A DNA stretch of 64,000 bases from Porites lobata (GCA_942486035.1 CALNXK010000132.1:289001-353000), one strand, 5' to 3'. Positions 46,201 through 57,405 are shown, counted from the stretch's first letter. The notes: generated by a model not told the origin, from the letters alone. Program-made: numbers and translations.

Positions 46201-49200
46201 ATTAAGGTAAGAAAACACGCTTTATTTAATTTGACAAAACAGGTTACATTTAATGCTTATATTATGACACAGCAGGCCAATAAAATTGCAAGTGCACAAC
46301 AGACATAACAATAACTGCAAACACATGCTCTGTCTAGAGCATATTGTACTGCATTGTCAAACTGTGCTTGAACCATAAAACGGGGAAAACAAACTCGGCC
46401 AATAACTTGCCATACACAACCCAAACTCATTAAGTAAGGGAAACCCATGTTTCCCATTCAACTACTCCATAATGACTGAGCCATGCGATCGATAAATAAT
46501 CGTAATAGATATAATAAATCAGTGGTAAAATCACTACTAACTGTAACTACTATAAAAGTTAAACGGTAGTTAAAACATGTAGGTATTACATTATTGGTGC
46601 CCTGGTTGAATATGTTGAACTAACCTGAATTTCTTCCCTTGTTAACAGAGATGAATTACTGAAGTCTTCAGGTTTTTCCCAGCATCCTTCATTATTTTCA
46701 GTATTATAATAATAGATGTGTCCCTGAGGTGTCTTCTGTTCCAGCCATTTGGTATCACTCTCTACAAATTAAGATGAGAGACCATTTATTTTATTCCAAA
46801 TTCCTAAACCATCTTCTCAAGTGGTGACAAAAGAATCATTATGTAATAGCAGAAGATAGGATGAGAAATTCATTGTATATTCTGTAATACGTTTTTCCTC
46901 GGACTTGTGACTATCTGTAATTCCCGTACAGTGCTCTCAGTGGTAAAAATTTTGTCAGATTCCTTAGCCCATAAAGAAAGATCAGCACCAACCTGGTTGT
47001 TTTTTTGCATCTTTGAGTTTTGTAAGCTCTTCAAGGTACTGCTGACTACACTGTGAGGTGACACCATAGATGCTGACACGAGGGTATGTCAGGGCTGCCA
47101 TGAGTAACTTCTCATCATTTGCATCAACAGCTTGGTTTACTGCAGTGACACCCTCTGCCACTATTAAAAATAGACAGTTATAGAATACATGGATTTCAGT
47201 AGAATTTAAAGTGGCGGCCACAGCTGGATGAAGTACAGTTAGCTCTCACTCTCTAAGACTGGCATCTTTGGGGACTGCAGCACTAAGACTTAGTGCTGCA
47301 GTGTTCATCAAAGAGAGATGTCTGTCTTATAGAGACCAACCCTAGGTGTCCATTTTACCAAGGTGTCCGTCTTACAGAGTTAAGAGAGCGTCGACGGTAG
47401 CTTGAAGTGTGGTGTGAGTTAAAAAAGATGACTGTTTATCACTGTAAGCTGTCCTCAAATGAATCAACTGCTAAGTCTTATGGCAGGGTGCCTGTAGGCA
47501 CCAGAAGCAATTTGTGAATAATGATATGGTGCTAAGAGTTAAATTTTGTAACATCACATCTTTTTCCATGCTAAGAAGAGAATTGGTACTTTTTTTAATG
47601 TTTGTACTTCTTTATTAATATTTAAATTTCACATTAGATGTCTAGGTGTACTGAAATGCAAACACTATAAAAATTAATGATCCATGAGTGATCATAGTGC
47701 TTAATAACAGTTGCTTCACCACACTACTGGAACTCATAACAATATTATAATAAGTTTATAAGCAACAATACTACACAATACTCACACTGCCTGGCCTCAT
47801 CTGCGTGCCTATTGGCATAATCCAAGCCAAGCTGAATCTCATCATGCCATAATTCTGCTGAATCTTCATCAGTTTTCTGCAAATGGAATGGTTTTTCAAG
47901 TGCATTTAATTTTAACGTCAAACTCTTCTGGCGTGTAGAGACAAGAAAGTAAACATTAACATACATTTTTGTTGGTACAAACTGATTATTTATTTTCTAA
48001 CCTGAGCTTTAGCGATCTTTTGAGAGTAGAGAACCTTCTGATAGAGTTGGCTATTCTCTGATGTGATGCCTGAAAGCTTGGCAGCCTCAGCATGAAGGCA
48101 CTGCAATGTGCTGTTGTGATCACCCTTGTCAACAGCTTCATTGATCACGGCTATTGCTGATATTACTGTATACAAAAATAAACAGTTTAAGGCTGTCCAA
48201 ATCGTAACATGAGTTTTATGAATTACAAATGTATGCTAAGAATAAACGCCCCCAAAAATTTAAATTCAAATTATATTTGAAACAACAAATGACAAAGAGG
48301 GTACAGCAAGTCTAACCTGCCTCCAGATGCAGCAGAAAATAGCAAAATAACAAACCAGTGTGATAACTTACAGTCATGTTCATCTTGGACTACAGTGTTC
48401 ACAAAGTCCACACAAATCTGAAGTTCAATCTGAGTAAGATCATCTTTACCTACTCCACAGTCCTACAAGTTGAAAAAAAAGATCAGTCTTTCATCTCCTA
48501 CAGTAAGGCCTGTGAACTGGCGGCCAACAATTCATTGCCTGCAGACATTGTGGCTGGGTGGTCAGTGAGTCGGATAAGTTCACAACTTGGATGAGCCAGA
48601 TTTGAGTGCCACTCTGACCTATAGCTGGATTTGTTCAAGGGCTCTGCTCACTTACTGCCTACTGGTTTGCCGTCTGCCACATGGGGTTTTAAGTCATGAT
48701 GGTATTGTTTATTTTGATTGGAACAATGTAGCTATTGCACTTCCAATACTGACTAAGTACTTGCAATATTATTTTCTTATTTATTTTTCACATCCAAGAA
48801 ATATGATAATACCTGATGTCATTTCTCCAGCCCATCAGATGTTATATCATTTAGTTGTTATCCATCGGAACCTACCTGTGCTTTCTCCTCCTTAACAGAC
48901 ACCAAATGAGACAAATATCTGTTACACAGACTCTCTTCAACTGATGTCAAGCCAGCATTGGGGTGGTTCATTCTATTAATTAACTGAGTAGAATTTTCAT
49001 TTTCAATTGCTTCATTTATGGCAGCTACAGCTGTCAATACTGAAAAGTAAAGTAAATAACAAATTGACAACAATAACTGTTAAACTTAACACTCACATGG
49101 AGTTTCAGAATAAATTAATGTCAAGATACAGTACTAGTCTGTGGATGATGAGGTTGAATAATACCTGTTAACTGCTCACAGATAAACTCATGAGTCAGTG

Positions 49201-52200
49201 ATTCACATTCCTACAAAAGAAATGAGTACAATTTGCAAAATAAGATAAAAAAATATTTACCAGTTGATATGCATGTACGCCTATTGGCAGAGTGGTAAAT
49301 AGACAAGCTAGAGCAATATAATCATTAAGATGATCTTCTGATCAACGTAAGATTTGACTTGGCATTTTATAACTAACTAATTTCATTCCGCACAATATCT
49401 GCAGCACTCCTCCGATAAAATTGCCAAAAGATATAAATTTTATATGTACATTAACAGCCATGTAAAGATCTTTTGCCGAATCACTTTTTTATAGGTTATT
49501 ACTGCGCTTTTCACAAACATACGAACTCTAAAGTTCAAAAGCTGCCTTCACAATTGCATTTTTGGCTGCCGTCAATCATAATTATGATTACAAGCAGCGA
49601 ACCTTAAAACAAAGAAACACACAAAACGGATCGAAATCCTCCAATCACAAATCAGAAACCCCATGAACTTTTGAACCCGTTAAAGTAAAGTTTTGTTTCC
49701 TAAGAGGTCCATTAGGATGATTGACGGCAGCGAAAAACGCGATCGTCAGTTGGCTTTTGAACTTCAGAATTCACACGTTTGTGAAAAGCGCAGTAAATTA
49801 AGGATAGAATTCAAGTGGAAAGAAAAAAGTTCAAAAGTATAAAAAAAGGAAAACTGGCATTTGATATTGTATTTAATAACTTTCTAATCACTTCGTATCA
49901 CACATTATTTTAGTAAGACATAAGACAGAAGCATACTTGTTTGCCTTTAAACAGCCCATCATGGTAGAGGAAAGCACTCCTTGGAAGCACTTTTGGAAAC
50001 ATTCCTTCAGGTTTTCGAACCAAGTTGTGGGTTTCTTCTGAAGTTCCATCATCTAAAGATTTGTTTATGCGCTTCACTATGTCTTGCACTGAAATACAAT
50101 GATTAACAAAGTCAGATGGATGAGAAAAATATTAAACAAAAGACTGTTCAGTCTTAAAAGATACATTCATGAGTTGCAAGCACAGGCCACTCACTCTCAC
50201 TGAATAGCACAGTCCATCCCCCTCCCCCACCCAAAAACAAAACCTGCTTCACTTTACTCACTTGTGAAGAAAAACAAAAGGGGTTCAAAGCAGGTCCCAT
50301 GAAGAAGGAACTTGCTCTTGAAAAAAGTACAATGTAACAGCCCTATGGCAATAATGATATTTACTTTGCCTGTGTTGATCTGCTAAGTCATTAGCAGCAT
50401 TTACTGCTTCCTGGATTTCAGCTTTTGTGAGATCTGAGATGCCTGATTCCTATAGAGAAGTATGCATACAAACAATGTACAATATTCATTAGCATTTAGT
50501 TTATAAAAATGCACAACAACAAGAAATGGTCAATAATTTTTTAAATAAGCAAAAATTCATTTAAAAGAAAAGAATTCATAGTCGGTCTGTCGGCCTTAAC
50601 ACTACATTGAACAAAACATTAAAAAGCCATACAAAAAATGTATTATTTAAACTGAAAAGCAAAGTTATGATTTTGATTGATAAGCCCGATCCTAATTTCT
50701 TAATTTTTGTCACAGGCATTACCTTGCTATGCGTACTTGACCAGATCTAACACCTGCTTGCTGTTTTAGAAGCAAACATAAAGAACATCAACATTTTACA
50801 TTGTGCTTACAGGCCAGTATGCACAGCTATTTCTTTAAGTTTACTTTTATTGTTGCTTGCTGCTTTGGAAGAACTTATATATGAGGTAACTTTTTTGCAT
50901 CAGTATGACTCCACAATAATTTTTTTTGCATCAGAATAAAATGTTTCATGTCAATAATGCAAAAATGCAGCCTAGAAGCCAGATGCTCCTTGAAGTAGAT
51001 GCTATTATTGATACCTGCAGTTCTTTTACCTCCTTTTTCTCTCCCAGCATCTTCATATACCAAGATCCATTTTCAGTTGAAACACCAGATAGCCTGGCAG
51101 CCGTGTTGCACAATGCAGGCAAAAGAACTTCTTCATTTTTGCTACGGATAGCTCCATTGATTTCTTTCACGGCTTGATTCACTTACATAAAAGAAACCAT
51201 AACTGTTAAACATTATTACACTATCTTCCACACTGTTAAATCAGTATACTACTTTTTACCAATACTATTTAGACAATATTATTAAAGATCTTTTTAGGAA
51301 TATCACACTAGAGATATATCACAGTTAAATCTACCTACATGCAGATTATCAACTGGTCAACACTCTCTCACCTTACGTGGGGCAAAAGAGTACACCCGAC
51401 TCCCAGAAAACATTCGGAACTTAAACAAGATCTCAAGTTAAGGAAAGTCGCAGCCCACTTTCTTGTAAACTCTTCTTAAGTAGACTGAATCACATTTTTC
51501 ATGACTGTATATAAACTCATGTAAATATTTCTTGTTGTAACAGATGTAAATATTTTTGCCCCATTGTAATTTTATTATTCAGTATATTTGTTATTATTGT
51601 ATATTACGACAGAATAGCACCATATAGAGGTGTCATAATAAAGGGTGCGTTCCTTTGGGATGATCCGGAACAGGATCAGTGATCCAACATCACTCGGATT
51701 ATGGTAGATCAAATGAACCAATGAATCCACTCTGGACAAGGATTCTTTGGTTCATTTGATGTACCATGATCCGTGTTATCCTGGATCACTGATCCTGATC
51801 CGGATCATCCCAAAGGAACGCACCCAAAGTGTATGTTATGTTATGTTATGTTACTTTTTTTTCCATTATCAATACCAAGAGATAATATCATGGCAAGAAA
51901 CAAATTTAAACTAGAAAGGAAAAAACATTTACGACAGCTTGAAGTACCACACTATAAAAAGATCTTACTGTAGAGCTGATAGACTCTGATTACACATTAA
52001 AAAAATTAAATGAAATTAACATTTGAATCCATCTGTCACCTCACTAATACTATCAGATATACAGTGTATATAAATGCATATATATACACTCTACTAGGAT
52101 GAGTCATGACCGTAGCATTGCGCATGCCCACTAATATACTAGTTAGAGCACTCTGGCATGGCTTAGATGATACCACATTTGTGGGATCATTTGGGGTGGC

Positions 52201-55200
52201 TATATAGCTTAACCTCCATCCTACTATCATAGCCGCACTGATGAGGCCCAGAAGGCGAAAACAGTACTGTCTGCAGTTATATATATATAAATATGTAAAC
52301 TTGAATGACAAAAAGATCTACAACAAAGATATCTATGCCAAACTCCCACACATGTCTTGGTGTTAAATACAGATGTTTCGCCCTTCACGCTTCTTCAGTG
52401 TATTTACAAAATCAAAAGTACCTCTGGACAGGTTTTGGTTTTGTAAATACACTGAAAAAACCCAAAAGGTGAAACGTTTGTATTAAACAGCAAGACATGT
52501 GAGGAAGTTTGTTGTAGATCTTTTTGTCATTCAGGTTTATAAAGTTTAGGGCGAAACATTTTGAGTCCTCTGGATTCTTTTCTGACAAGTGGCATCCTCG
52601 TTGGTTAGCTTGGTATTCTTCATCCACTGTATATATAAATATATGTATATAATTCTGGAATTTACTCAATACTTTTAAAATCACTTACAGGCTTCTTCTG
52701 CTTTTTGTTTTCTGATCACATCATTAACTTGACTGATGTTTCCCTGTATTTCAGCTTGGGTTAATAATGTGTCATAGACATCCATTCCCTCCTTGCCTGG
52801 AGACTACAGAGCATAACATACAAAAAAAGTTACCCTGGAGTTTTTTCAAGTTTTCTTTTTAAGTCTAGAAGATCTTTTCCTACCTTAGCTATGGCTTGAG
52901 CAGCTTTAGTACTCTTTGCCTGATACAGAGCAGATTGATAAGGTTCTGAATTCTCAGCATTTACATCTCTGAGGTGTGCATTAGGATTACGCAGAGCTTC
53001 CAAAGTATTGCCAGCATCTTGGTGATCGATTGCATCATTTATAGCAATCACTGCAGCATGTACTGTACAGAAAAATATGATTAATTTATCACAAACTGCT
53101 GAATAAACAACACTCCAACGTTTACTCTGTTAGAACAGATATTAAGTCATACTGTGACTGATCAGTCAAAAAACTGAAGTACTAAAGTGATTTTTTTTCT
53201 TTTTGTTTATTTTAAGTGAAAGACTGTAAAACTTTTAACTGCAAAACCATTTTATTTGTTGCACTGTAAAGTTACAAGCTCCAATGCAATATACTTACAA
53301 GCCGCCTCATCCACAGGCATCTGCAATAAAAAACAGTTCCAGTTCAACAAACAAACTAAAAACCTTTGGTTGTAATTGCCTTTAGTTTTTTTATGAAAAT
53401 GGCCAGGGGGCACACTCATAGTATCTAAAAAATCCCCAGCCCTTAATGACAGCCCTGGTAAAGTAAACGTTTTTTCCACTTAGTAAAAAAAACTGCATTT
53501 AGTAGTAATAGCAGTGACAGTGATAAAGAGTGAAATGATAACAATCAAAGTGGCAGTGTTGGAGGTAAAGGCAATGCTAGTGGAAATGAAAATCAAAATG
53601 AAACATGGACAGGGAGTTTTACTGACAGTATCAAAGAAAACAGAACGTAGAACAAATGTGAGTAAAAGAAGGGGTGTGGTGATGGGAGTGGATGTGGAAG
53701 AAAAAGTGGGACTGGTAATGGGAGTGAATGTGGGAGAAAGAATGAGAGTGGTGATAAGAGTTAATGTAGGAGAAAGAGTTGGAGTGGTGAGGGGAGTGAA
53801 TGTGGGAGAAAGAATGGGGCTGGTAATGGGAGTAAATGTGGAACAAAGAGTGGGAGTGTTAATGGGAGTGAATTTGGAAGAAAGAGCATGGGTGTCAACA
53901 GGACTGTCGGCTCCTACGAATTTGGCCCCCAGCTATTTTCACAGGCAAATAGAAGAAACATAGAAAGAAAAGAAATCCCTAGCTGTTTGATTCCCCGCGT
54001 ACCTATTGTATTTCCCCGGCAACTTGAAATCTTAGTAACAACCCTGATTGTCAGTAGGACAGAAAGACAGAAACAGAGTAGAAGTGACAGTGAATGGCGA
54101 TGGTTGTGGAAGTGGGAGTGATTATAGAAGAGAAAATGGAAGTGGCAGTGAAAACAAGAATGGGGTTGAATGAGCAGGGTGGCAGTGAATGAAGAAGACA
54201 GTGGGAGTAACCGTAGAATTGACTGTGGGAAAGAGAATGAGAGTAACTACAGAAATGGTGGTGGTTTAGGGATTGCAAGCAGGGGGTAGAAGCACAATAG
54301 TAGCAGTGGTAACAGTAGGCTAGCAGGAGTGATAGTACACTGTAATATTATTTTCTGAAGAAACAAACCCTACTATGCATTGATACCTGTTTGGTCTGTT
54401 TTCACATACCTCACTTTCTAAAATGCCTCCAATCTTGCTAAATGCTGGCATTTGAATTCCATATTTTTCCAGCTCTTTTCTCATGGCACTAATCTGTTCC
54501 TCTAAAAACAAACGTGATTGTTATATTTCCTACTTTAAAGCTTTGTTTACCAACAAAAAAACTTTAAAAATAATATTATTAGAAACATGACATCTGTTCA
54601 AGTCTTTATCTACACTTCAAGTTAAACAATAATAATTTTATTAAGATGTAATTTTTGAATTACCAGTGAATGTGGCCTTGCCATACAGATCTTGTATTTG
54701 TGGTGCCAATCCTAACTTGAACAGGTACAAACTAAAGAAAAGTAAATTTCTGCTAAGGTTATCCTTCCAACTTAAGCAATAAAAAGGGCAACAACAAAGA
54801 AAGAAATGAGAGGATAAAGTGTATAAGGATGGTTTCTAAGAATTTCTCTAATTGAGATAGTTTTTACATTTTTTATTGGGATAGTTTTAATGCATTTTTT
54901 TAAAATAATATTTTTTTCCATTTTTTTCACTTGAATCTATTTATGAGGACCTCAACGATAGCAGTCCCATGACTGAAGAGGTAATGATTTATTATCGTTA
55001 TTTAAATTGCTAGACCATCAGAGTTTTTAAGTGAAAACAAGTTCACAACCAATAAATAACAGCAAAAAACAAGAAAATCATCACTTCCAATTTTGGCAAA
55101 TTTTCTTTGAACAATAATCTTTTTTTGAAAGTAATTTTTGCATACTGATGCGATTACATCACTAAAAAGGTTTAGCATTTGTTAATGCCAATATTAATGT

Positions 55201-57405
55201 GAAATGGCAGGTAAACACAGCATTTTACTTGAGCTAGTATCCTGTTACATTCACTGTTCTTGGTCAATTTAATTCCTCCCCCACATGGGTCACATCTTTG
55301 CTAATCAGGAAGCACAGAGAGCCAAAAAGTTGGCCTTTCCATCCTTGGTTTTTTGTTGAGTTATATTTGCTCAACCATTTCAAGACTTACAATACATACT
55401 ACCAATATGATATACCATCACTATTAGGAATCATACATGCAATAATTATTAATACCCATCAAAATGACAAAAATGTTTTTACACAATTCCACATTGATAT
55501 TGAAGAGCCATTTTATGTGTGATAAGACAAAAGGAATAAACTGACTTCCAATCACCAACTATGAAATTGATGAGTACTATCTACAGACTGTTTAACCAAT
55601 AACAAAGCACTGATTGTCAATAAAGTATTTGAAGCAAAATTTCATAAATTTATTTAAAAACAGGCATTTCCAGCACAATCTTCAAAATGATCTAGAGTTC
55701 AGTTCTCAAATTATTGACCAAATTACCCCTGGCTAGTAAACTCAAGCAAAAGGGTCTACATGTATCTGTTGTGGGTAAAATCTGTTCTCAGGTTGAACCT
55801 GCATTTCCTTTGACTACTATAAGAGTCGATGGAACAAAGAAATTTCCTAAGAGGGTCAACGGAACAAAGACATTTCTTAAGAGAGTCAAAGGAACAAGGA
55901 AATTTACAGATCAAACAAGAGTGAATACTGGCTTAACCTGAAAATTGATTTTCCATACAACATATCCAGCCTGGAAAAAACATAGGGAGCCAGAGGATGG
56001 CAATTTGCCAGTTGCTGCGCTAAGCAATTATTCATAATGTGCCTAAACATCACTGTCTATTTTGATTGTAATGACCTAAATAAAGCAGTGACACAAAGTT
56101 CTTTGTGCAGAATATCATGAATTCACTATGCTCATTGTTTAACATCAGACATACTGCAATCATATATTTTCCGCAAAAAATTCTTTGTCATGAATCTTTG
56201 AGATTAGATATTTTTTTGGTTTTACCTTAAAGCATGAATGCAATAAATCAGCTTTGGCATGTTCTTTCTATCATAAATGTCGGTCGTCTCAGGAAAGAAA
56301 ACCTTGGAAGAAATAACATCGTATTTATTAATTGACATTCACTAAGATTCGTGCAGAAAAATTTTTATTTCATCTCAGCCCAAATTACAACGCATTAAAA
56401 ATGCCCACATGACCTACTCTATAAAGAGGTGCAAGTCAAATTGATTTTATGTAACGATAAATCTCTTCGCTGGGGTTAAAAGACCGCGCTAACCACTGCA
56501 CGAGTGAAAAATAGGAGTCACGCGCGACAAACCCACTTAGCAAAATAAACATTACAGCCATGGACAACATTTAAATGGGTTTCTACATGAACGAATAAAA
56601 TGTTGGCTTATGTAAATCACAAAAATATTTCTCTAACCTTTGGAAGACCAACTTTACTGCAACCATTTATAAAGAAATTAATATTATCCGTGTGGCGAAA
56701 GTGGAGACCTCGAGACTACAAAACAAAGAGAAACAACAAACGCAATTAGCTTAAACTATACGTGTAAGCTTTAAGAAAGGTTGCAAAGTTTACGTAGGGT
56801 ATGCGCCACATACGAACAGCTAACAGGAATATTACTTACGTTCAAAACTTTAAAATCTTTGTCGAATATTTTGCGCAGAGGAATCGTCTCTGGAGAAAAG
56901 AAATTACCCAGCTTTGCCAAGAACACACCGTTTCTGAATGCCTCTTCGAGTTCAGTAGTAGCTGGCAATTCCTCTTTTAGACATGCTTCCATCCACCTAC
57001 AGACGAGACCAAAAGGCATGATTAGTGATAAATACCAATATTAGATACACAGCTGGGTGTTCCTCTCGTTACAATCCTAATACTACAGTAATACACTAGT
57101 AAAATTATGCAGAAATTACAACTTAGCTCCTACGCACACTTTAGCTTCTTCCAGGTGACATAAGTATTGATAAGCCATCTGTTGCTTGCGTTGTTCATCC
57201 ATTTCAGAGCCTGAAGCTCTCTCGGGACCAGCATCTGTGAAACGTTTCAGCATATACAAGTGAAAAAGAAATTCGTCAATCGACCGACAATAAGTGGTAA
57301 TCCTGTAAATTACCACAGTGTGTGATTACCTTCGCCTCTGAAGGCGCCAGTCGATTCATTCCAGCGCCCGTCTTCTTGCTCCACGCCGATAACTTGTGTT
57401 GCCAT
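33413..57405 (-). CDS. IQGAP1: IQGAP (IQGAP1-like) scaffold protein, 43 exons
   Basis: A scaffold that binds actin, calmodulin, active Cdc42/Rac and MAPK components at the cell cortex. The family's GAP-related domain binds but does not stimulate GTPases. Tracing all exons gives 4,991 nt, about 1,663 codons (human IQGAP1 is 1,657 aa). The domain order is complete: CH, coiled IQGAP repeats, WW, four IQ, GRD, RGCT. The C-terminus FLLNKKFYGK-stop (33413) matches the vertebrate end. The start is ATG at 57405-57403 (MATQVIGVEQEDG). An out-of-frame upstream ATG lies 7 bases earlier. One junction (exon 38/39) is one base out of phase as read. The domain blocks and their exons are listed separately. 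The introns carry many MITEs and LINE tails. The choice between IQGAP1, 2 and 3 is not meaningful outside vertebrates. Confidence 0.95.
35867..36246. mobile_element. MITE with CAAACGGACG inverted ends
   Basis: The left end TGCAAACGGACGGAACATTG pairs with the right end in reverse, TGCAAACGGACGCAACAACT. CCAACATT/AATGTTGG blocks inside also pair, and CGTCCGTTTGCA/ATCCGTTTGCA motifs recur internally. There is no coding capacity. It lies in IQGAP intron 38. Confidence 0.75.
37913..43091 (-). other. IQGAP1: IQGAP block 4: exons 25-35, GAP-related domain
   Basis: Exons 43091-43017, 42630-42509, 42294-41987, 41782-41708, 41435-41286, 41117-40977, 40868-40784, 40692-40585, 40111-40055, 38996-38929, 38148-37913 are all in phase. 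RSNQQLENDLNLMDVKIGLL leads in. EAYQNLFYLLQTNPVYLAKLIF starts the domain, which runs through NPAVIKIVVHFNR and YKAWINQMESETG to YYRYMNPAIVAPDAFD. YMNPAIVAPD is the invariant core of RasGAP folds. The last exon (KPVIYISVQEICDTHTLL, APDPNDPLHELLDDLGD) leaves the GRD. Confidence 0.93.
38210..38632 (+). mobile_element. LINE 3' fragment (RT tail)
   Basis: The frame reads GNSGLRTFHSSACRLWNALDP then LSHTNFKNYLFKLY, the typical C-terminal tail after the RT domain of L2/CR1-like non-LTR elements. AT-rich 3' UTR and a TTATTACTATAA end follow. It is heavily 5'-truncated and antisense in IQGAP intron 34. Confidence 0.7.
43194..43525. mobile_element. MITE with long (about 85 bp) inverted ends
   Basis: The left arm (AGGAAAGTGAGTAATTTTAA, then TTCAGTGGACAAAAATCTTG) and the reversed right arm (AGGAAATTGAGTAATTTTAA, then TTCAGTGGACGAAAACCTTG) match through GCATTCTTTTTTACATTTTTCAA. 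The core is about 150 bp and noncoding. It lies in IQGAP intron 24. Confidence 0.85.
44650..44922. mobile_element. Nonautonomous repeat with CTTGCCCGATGGGCAAG motifs
   Basis: Inverted ends TCTAGGGCAGGGTGCAAAGA and, in reverse, CCCTAGACCAGCATGCAAAG are followed by AAGT. CTTGCCC(G/A)T(C)GGGCAAG palindromes occur inside. The minus frame reads a Cys-rich stretch (SSNDVCSKCYLQLARMA), but I regard this as incidental. It lies in IQGAP intron 22. Confidence 0.55.
45709..45857. mobile_element. 149-bp MITE, CAGGGGCGGATC ends
   Basis: CAGGGGCGGATCTAGGGG at the left and, reversed, CAGGGGCGGATCCAGGAT at the right. A partial relative (GTGGCGGATCTAGCCCC) occurs at about 24406. The GGGGCGGATC end is very widespread in animal nonautonomous DNA elements. 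It lies in IQGAP intron 20. Confidence 0.8.
46088..46260. repeat. Imperfect foldback repeat
   Basis: GTGACCTGTTTTGTTGAAAA at the left matches GTAACCTGTTTTGTCAAATT in reverse at the right. Internal GAGGTCACATTTCG/GAAATGTAAC blocks partly pair. The limits are uncertain. Confidence 0.45.
47240..47395. mobile_element. Small MITE with CTCTAAGAC inverted ends
   Basis: The left end AGCTCTCACTCTCTAAGACT pairs imperfectly with the right end in reverse, GCTCTCTTAACTCTGTAAGA. AAGAC(A/G)GACA(C/T)C motifs occur inside. There is no coding capacity. It lies in IQGAP intron 18. Confidence 0.55.
48545..48720 (+). mobile_element. Possible degenerate tRNA-derived SINE
   Basis: TGGCTGGGTGG at about 48551 fits the Pol III A box and GATTTGAGTGCCAC about 45 bp later resembles a decayed B box. 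A unique 3' body follows (CTGCCTACTGGTTTGCCGTC). The boxes are weaker than in the 18847 SINE, and no ends or duplication were found. Confidence 0.35.
49499..49796. mobile_element. 298-bp MITE, TTACTGCGCTTTTCACAAAC ends
   Basis: TTACTGCGCTTTTCACAAAC at the left and the identical 20 bp in reverse at the right. Matching continues imperfectly through AAGTTCAAAAGC to about 50 bp. Noncoding; in IQGAP intron 13. Confidence 0.88.
51290..51642 (+). mobile_element. LINE 3' tail fragment
   Basis: A short degraded frame reads SLTLRGAKEYTRLPENIRNL, then after a break LRKVAAHFLVNSS. The LPENIRN...K pattern is the C-terminal tail of non-LTR reverse transcriptases. An AT-rich 3' UTR follows, ending near ATAATAAA and directly abutting the next MITE. 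Confidence 0.5.
51643..51825. mobile_element. 183-bp MITE with about 43-bp, nearly perfect inverted ends
   Basis: The left end GGGTGCGTTCCTTTGGGATG and the reversed right end are identical over at least the first 27 bp and differ by one base over about 43 bp. GGATCAGTGATCC palindromes repeat inside, and the centre also pairs (GGTTCATTTGAT / ATCAAATGAACC). The whole element can fold into one hairpin. hAT-like origin is a guess. Confidence 0.92.
52297..52538. mobile_element. Foldback element
   Basis: The left arm AAACTTGAATGACAAAAAGA, TCTACAACAAA pairs with the reversed right arm AAACCTGAATGACAAAAAGA, TCTACAACAAA. The arms continue with gaps through ACATGTCTTG, GTTTAATAC and GTGTATTTACAAA to the centre at about 52430. 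The arms are about 100 bp each. It lies in IQGAP intron 10. Confidence 0.85.
53664..53890. repeat. 36-bp minisatellite in an IQGAP intron
   Basis: About six copies of a 36-bp unit like GTGATGGGAGTGAATGTGGG plus AGAAAGAATGAGAGTG. The unit is divisible by three, which produces a spurious + frame of MGVNVGERVGVV repeats at 53514-53963. More decayed copies continue to about 54280. Confidence 0.9.
54410..57405 (-). other. IQGAP1: IQGAP block 1: exons 1-7, CH domain
   Basis: Exons 57405-57330, 57234-57138, 56996-56840, 56715-56638, 56302-56226, 54731-54664, 54501-54410 all join in phase. Residues about 45-165 form the calponin-homology domain: YLCHLEEAKVWMEACL, FRNGVFLAKLGNFF, GLHFRHTDNINFF, ETTDIYDRKNMPKLIYCIHAL, LYLFKLGLAPQIQ. 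The donor of exon 2 is GTGCGT, which fixes AKVWMEA rather than a longer exon. KYGIQMPAFSKIGGIL follows the domain, as in vertebrate IQGAPs. CH domains of this type bind F-actin. Confidence 0.93.
54732..56225. other. IQGAP intron 5
   Basis: Contains three copies of a 30-bp unit at about 55822-55912 (GAGTCGATGGAACAAAGAAA, TTTCCTAAG type). Otherwise AT-rich sequence with no gene or clear transposon. Confidence 0.6.

Larger units (their letters stand above)
43847..46761 (-). other. IQGAP1: IQGAP block 3: exons 20-24, WW domain and four IQ motifs
   Basis: Exon 46761-46625 holds the WW domain: first Trp in TKWLEQ, then GHIYYYN, then CWEKP. Exons 45633-45463, 45200-45117, 44611-44540 and 43916-43847 each carry one IQ motif for calmodulin or light-chain binding. 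These read LQSHWKGYLARKAY, a diverged second motif around AFVRGFIQRLKY, IQSWVRMWVARRKYL and IQAWVRANVAQNDY. One exon per IQ motif with phase-0 boundaries suggests tandem exon duplication. The WW domain is the site reported to bind ERK in vertebrate IQGAP1. Confidence 0.93.
46993..53320 (-). other. IQGAP1: IQGAP block 2: exons 8-19, IQGAP repeat region
   Basis: Exons 53320-53299, 53062-52884, 52803-52689, 51181-51015, 50449-50365, 50088-49937, 49210-49165, 49039-48876, 48462-48372, 48165-48002, 47876-47786, 47160-46993. Repeats of roughly 50-70 residues recur with the pattern AINxAI...L..L..P.A.L..V..E....Y...L. Examples are VIAINDAIDHQD, AIAVINEAVDKGD, VAAINEAIENEN and VTAVNQAVDAND. This helical region mediates dimerisation in the family. 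The intron between exons 10 and 11 contains a LINE tail, a MITE and a foldback repeat. Confidence 0.92.

Noticed and set aside
53514..53963. 149-aa repeat protein on +
   Set aside because: The frame exists because the minisatellite unit is 36 bp. It lies within an IQGAP intron on the other strand with no start context or splice support.
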